Of a stretch of DNA of 64,000 nucleotides, positions 62,722 through 64,000 are shown one piece after another (the stretch's first letter is position 1; each line of letters begins with the position of its first letter). A program made the position numbers and the translations under genes. This DNA comes from Hyphomicrobiales bacterium. GTDB lineage: Bacteria; Pseudomonadota; Alphaproteobacteria; Rhizobiales; Rhizobiaceae. The stretch spans positions 62,001-126,000 of the forward strand of contig UBPA01000005.1 in NCBI GenBank assembly GCA_900467185.1. The letters are read 5' to 3'. Below the pieces are notes generated by a model. The model saw nothing but the letters and a program-made list of their open reading frames with translations. It made no database searches and had not been told where the DNA came from.

Positions 62722-63360
62722 TCAGGCGGTCAGCGCGCAGGCTTCCGATGCCAGCTTTGTGATGCCGGCCCAGTCGCCGGCCGCCACCAGTTCCTTGGGC
62801 GCGACCCAGGAACCGCCGACGCAGATGACGTTGGACAGCGAGAGATAGTCCATGGCGTTCTTCAGCGAGATACCGCCGGTCGGGCAGAACAGCGTGCCGG
62901 CGAGCGGCGAAGACAGGGCTTTGAGGAAAGCCGCGCCGCCGGCCTGTTCGGCCGGGAAGAACTTCATGACCTCGTAGCCTTCGGCCCGCAGGATCATCGC
63001 CTCGCTGGCGGTGGAAGCGCCCGGCAGGAACGACGCTTCGTGATCGTCGGCGGCATCCAGCAGGTCGGGCGTCGTGCCCGGGCTGACGATGAACTGCGCG
63101 CCGGCCTCGACGGCAGCGGCATAGTGCTCGGGGTTGAGGATGGTGCCGGCACCGGTTACGGCACCTTCGACCTCCTTGGCGACCGCCTCGATGGCGGCAA
63201 GGGCTGCGGGCGTCCGCAGCGTGATCTCGATCGCCTTCAGGCCGCCGGCCACCAATGCCCGAGCGAGCGGCACGGCCGTCGCGAGGTCTTCGATGATGAG
63301 CACCGGTACGACCGGCTGCAGCTTGAGGACGGACAGAAGGCGTTCGGTTTTCTCGATCAT
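62722..63360 (-). CDS. eda: 2-dehydro-3-deoxy-phosphogluconate (KDPG) aldolase
   Basis: Class I aldolase of the Entner-Doudoroff pathway, splitting KDPG into pyruvate and glyceraldehyde 3-phosphate. The 212-aa protein has the Glu in AIEITLRTP, GAGTILN, the Schiff-base Lys in EVMKFFPAEQAGG and the phosphate-binding PTGGIS. GAGGAG lies about ten bases upstream of the ATG. Alone here; edd and zwf are not in the window. Fits the main sugar route of rhizobia. Confidence 0.95.
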   Translation of the reverse strand: MIEKTERLLSVLKLQPVVPVLIIEDLATAVPLARALVAGGLKAIEITLRTPAALAAIEAVAKEVEGAVTGAGTILNPEHYAAAVEAGAQFIVSPGTTPDLLDAADDHEASFLPGASTASEAMILRAEGYEVMKFFPAEQAGGAAFLKALSSPLAGTLFCPTGGISLKNAMDYLSLSNVICVGGSWVAPKELVAAGDWAGITKLASEACALTA

Positions 63361-63534
63361 GCGGCTTCACTCCTCAATCGATTGAATCTTTCTCCGCAAT
63401 ACCGCCCGCATCCGCCAATGTCGAGATGCCTCCATGCGCTTATGCGGCGGTATCACGAGAGTGCCATGGTAGACTTTCGCATTTTCTGAATTACGTTGGT
63501 ATCGGGCAACGAGGATGCGGTGCGAGGAACTGGG

Positions 63535-64000
63535 ATGGCCAAGGAAATCGAACGAAAGTTCCTTGTGAAGCACGAGGGCTGGCGGACTGAGGCCGGACCG
63601 GGGGCCGCCATGCGCCAGGGCTATCTCGCCGCCATGGACGACCGCACGGTTCGCATCCGCCTGATCGACGGAGAGAGCGCCCGCCTGACCATCAAGATCG
63701 GCACAGGCATGCTGACGCGCGACGAGTTCGAATACGCAGTACCGCTGGACGACGGCGAGGAGCTGATCGCGTCCGCCATCGGCACGGTGATCGCAAAGAC
63801 GCGCTACCGTGTGCAGGGCGAGACGCATGTCTGGGAAGTCGACGTGTTCGAGGAACCCTATGCCGGACTGATCGTTGCCGAAGTCGAGATGCGCACCGAA
63901 ACCGACGACCCCGTCTTGCCGGACTGGATCGGCGAGGAGGTGACCGACGACCGGCGCTATTCCAACTTCGCGCTGGCGACACAGACGCACAAGCAGCGCC
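63535..64000 (+). CDS. CYTH-domain protein (triphosphate tunnel metalloenzyme), 3' end missing
   Basis: Frame open from ATG 63535 to the window end, 155 codons so far. The N-terminus MAKEIERKFLV contains the ExExK signature of CYTH/TTM proteins, followed by TVRIRLIDGESARLTIKIG and VWEVDVFEE, the strands of the metal-binding tunnel. Bacterial relatives are inorganic triphosphatases. GCGAGGAAC precedes the start. It is divergent from eda. Little more than the C-terminal tail should be missing, since the family is about 155-165 aa. Confidence 0.88.
   Translation, partial: MAKEIERKFLVKHEGWRTEAGPGAAMRQGYLAAMDDRTVRIRLIDGESARLTIKIGTGMLTRDEFEYAVPLDDGEELIASAIGTVIAKTRYRVQGETHVWEVDVFEEPYAGLIVAEVEMRTETDDPVLPDWIGEEVTDDRRYSNFALATQTHKQR

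Overview
The window is GC-rich chromosomal DNA of an alphaproteobacterium, most likely family Rhizobiaceae (Rhizobium/Agrobacterium/Ensifer/Shinella group; genus not decided). Signs are the order hisN - N-formylglutamate amidohydrolase - cpdR - tRNA-Val, a glgP-glgB-glgC-glgA-pgm operon, a soxBDAG sarcosine oxidase operon, a ROSE-type RNA thermometer before an hsp20 gene, a speF-type leader before an alanine-racemase-fold ornithine decarboxylase, and a RIME-like intergenic repeat. No insertion sequence, prophage, CRISPR array or rRNA was seen; it reads as core genome with a few accessory genes.

Layout. 1-8 kb: the 3' part of a threonine aldolase gene, hsp20 with a sigma32-like promoter and ROSE leader, a strongly structured candidate ncRNA, an alpha/beta hydrolase, hisN, a candidate sRNA with CCUCC motifs, N-formylglutamate amidohydrolase, cpdR, tRNA-Val(GAC), a cupredoxin and two small proteins. 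7.6-11 kb: homologues of the three E. coli ybhP/ybhN/clsB proteins. 11-16 kb: treY and ilvD, divergent across a perfect 22-bp palindrome. 16-23 kb: a transglutaminase-DUF2126 protein, a circularly permuted ATP-grasp/alpha-E fusion and a second transglutaminase, a predicted but functionally unassigned peptide-ligase system and the most interesting locus here. 23-24.5 kb: a TadG-like VWA protein.

24.8-34 kb: the glycogen operon glgPBCA-pgm, with overlapping or abutting genes, a LacI-type operator overlapping the putative promoter, and a strong terminator. 34-35.4 kb: a TPR lipoprotein and rpsU. 35.8-41 kb: soxBDAG, with a perfect dyad upstream. 41-45 kb (minus strand): DUF2332, a MaoC-type dehydratase, the glycogen debranching gene glgX and a cytochrome oxidase subunit IV. 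45-50 kb: a class I glutamine amidotransferase-like hydrolase, a 2-hydroxyacid dehydrogenase with a LacI regulator, and a MarR regulator divergent from a creatininase-family hydrolase. 50-53.4 kb: a CobW-type metal GTPase with a WD40 partner behind a Zur-like half site, then a lysin-like DUF1906-SH3-amidase protein.

53.4-64 kb: a serine beta-lactamase-like protein, a glyoxalase-related protein, GNAT proteins, ornithine decarboxylase with its long leader, a LysR regulator, a DUF1007/NicO metal-export pair, a RIME-like repeat, a TerB/DUF533 protein, eda, and a CYTH-domain protein cut by the window end.

The dominant theme is carbon storage: GlgC, GlgA and GlgB make glycogen, GlgP and GlgX degrade it, Pgm links it to central metabolism, and TreY can divert maltodextrins to trehalose. 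One-carbon/amine catabolism (sox) and metal handling (CobW, NicO, cupredoxin) are secondary themes.
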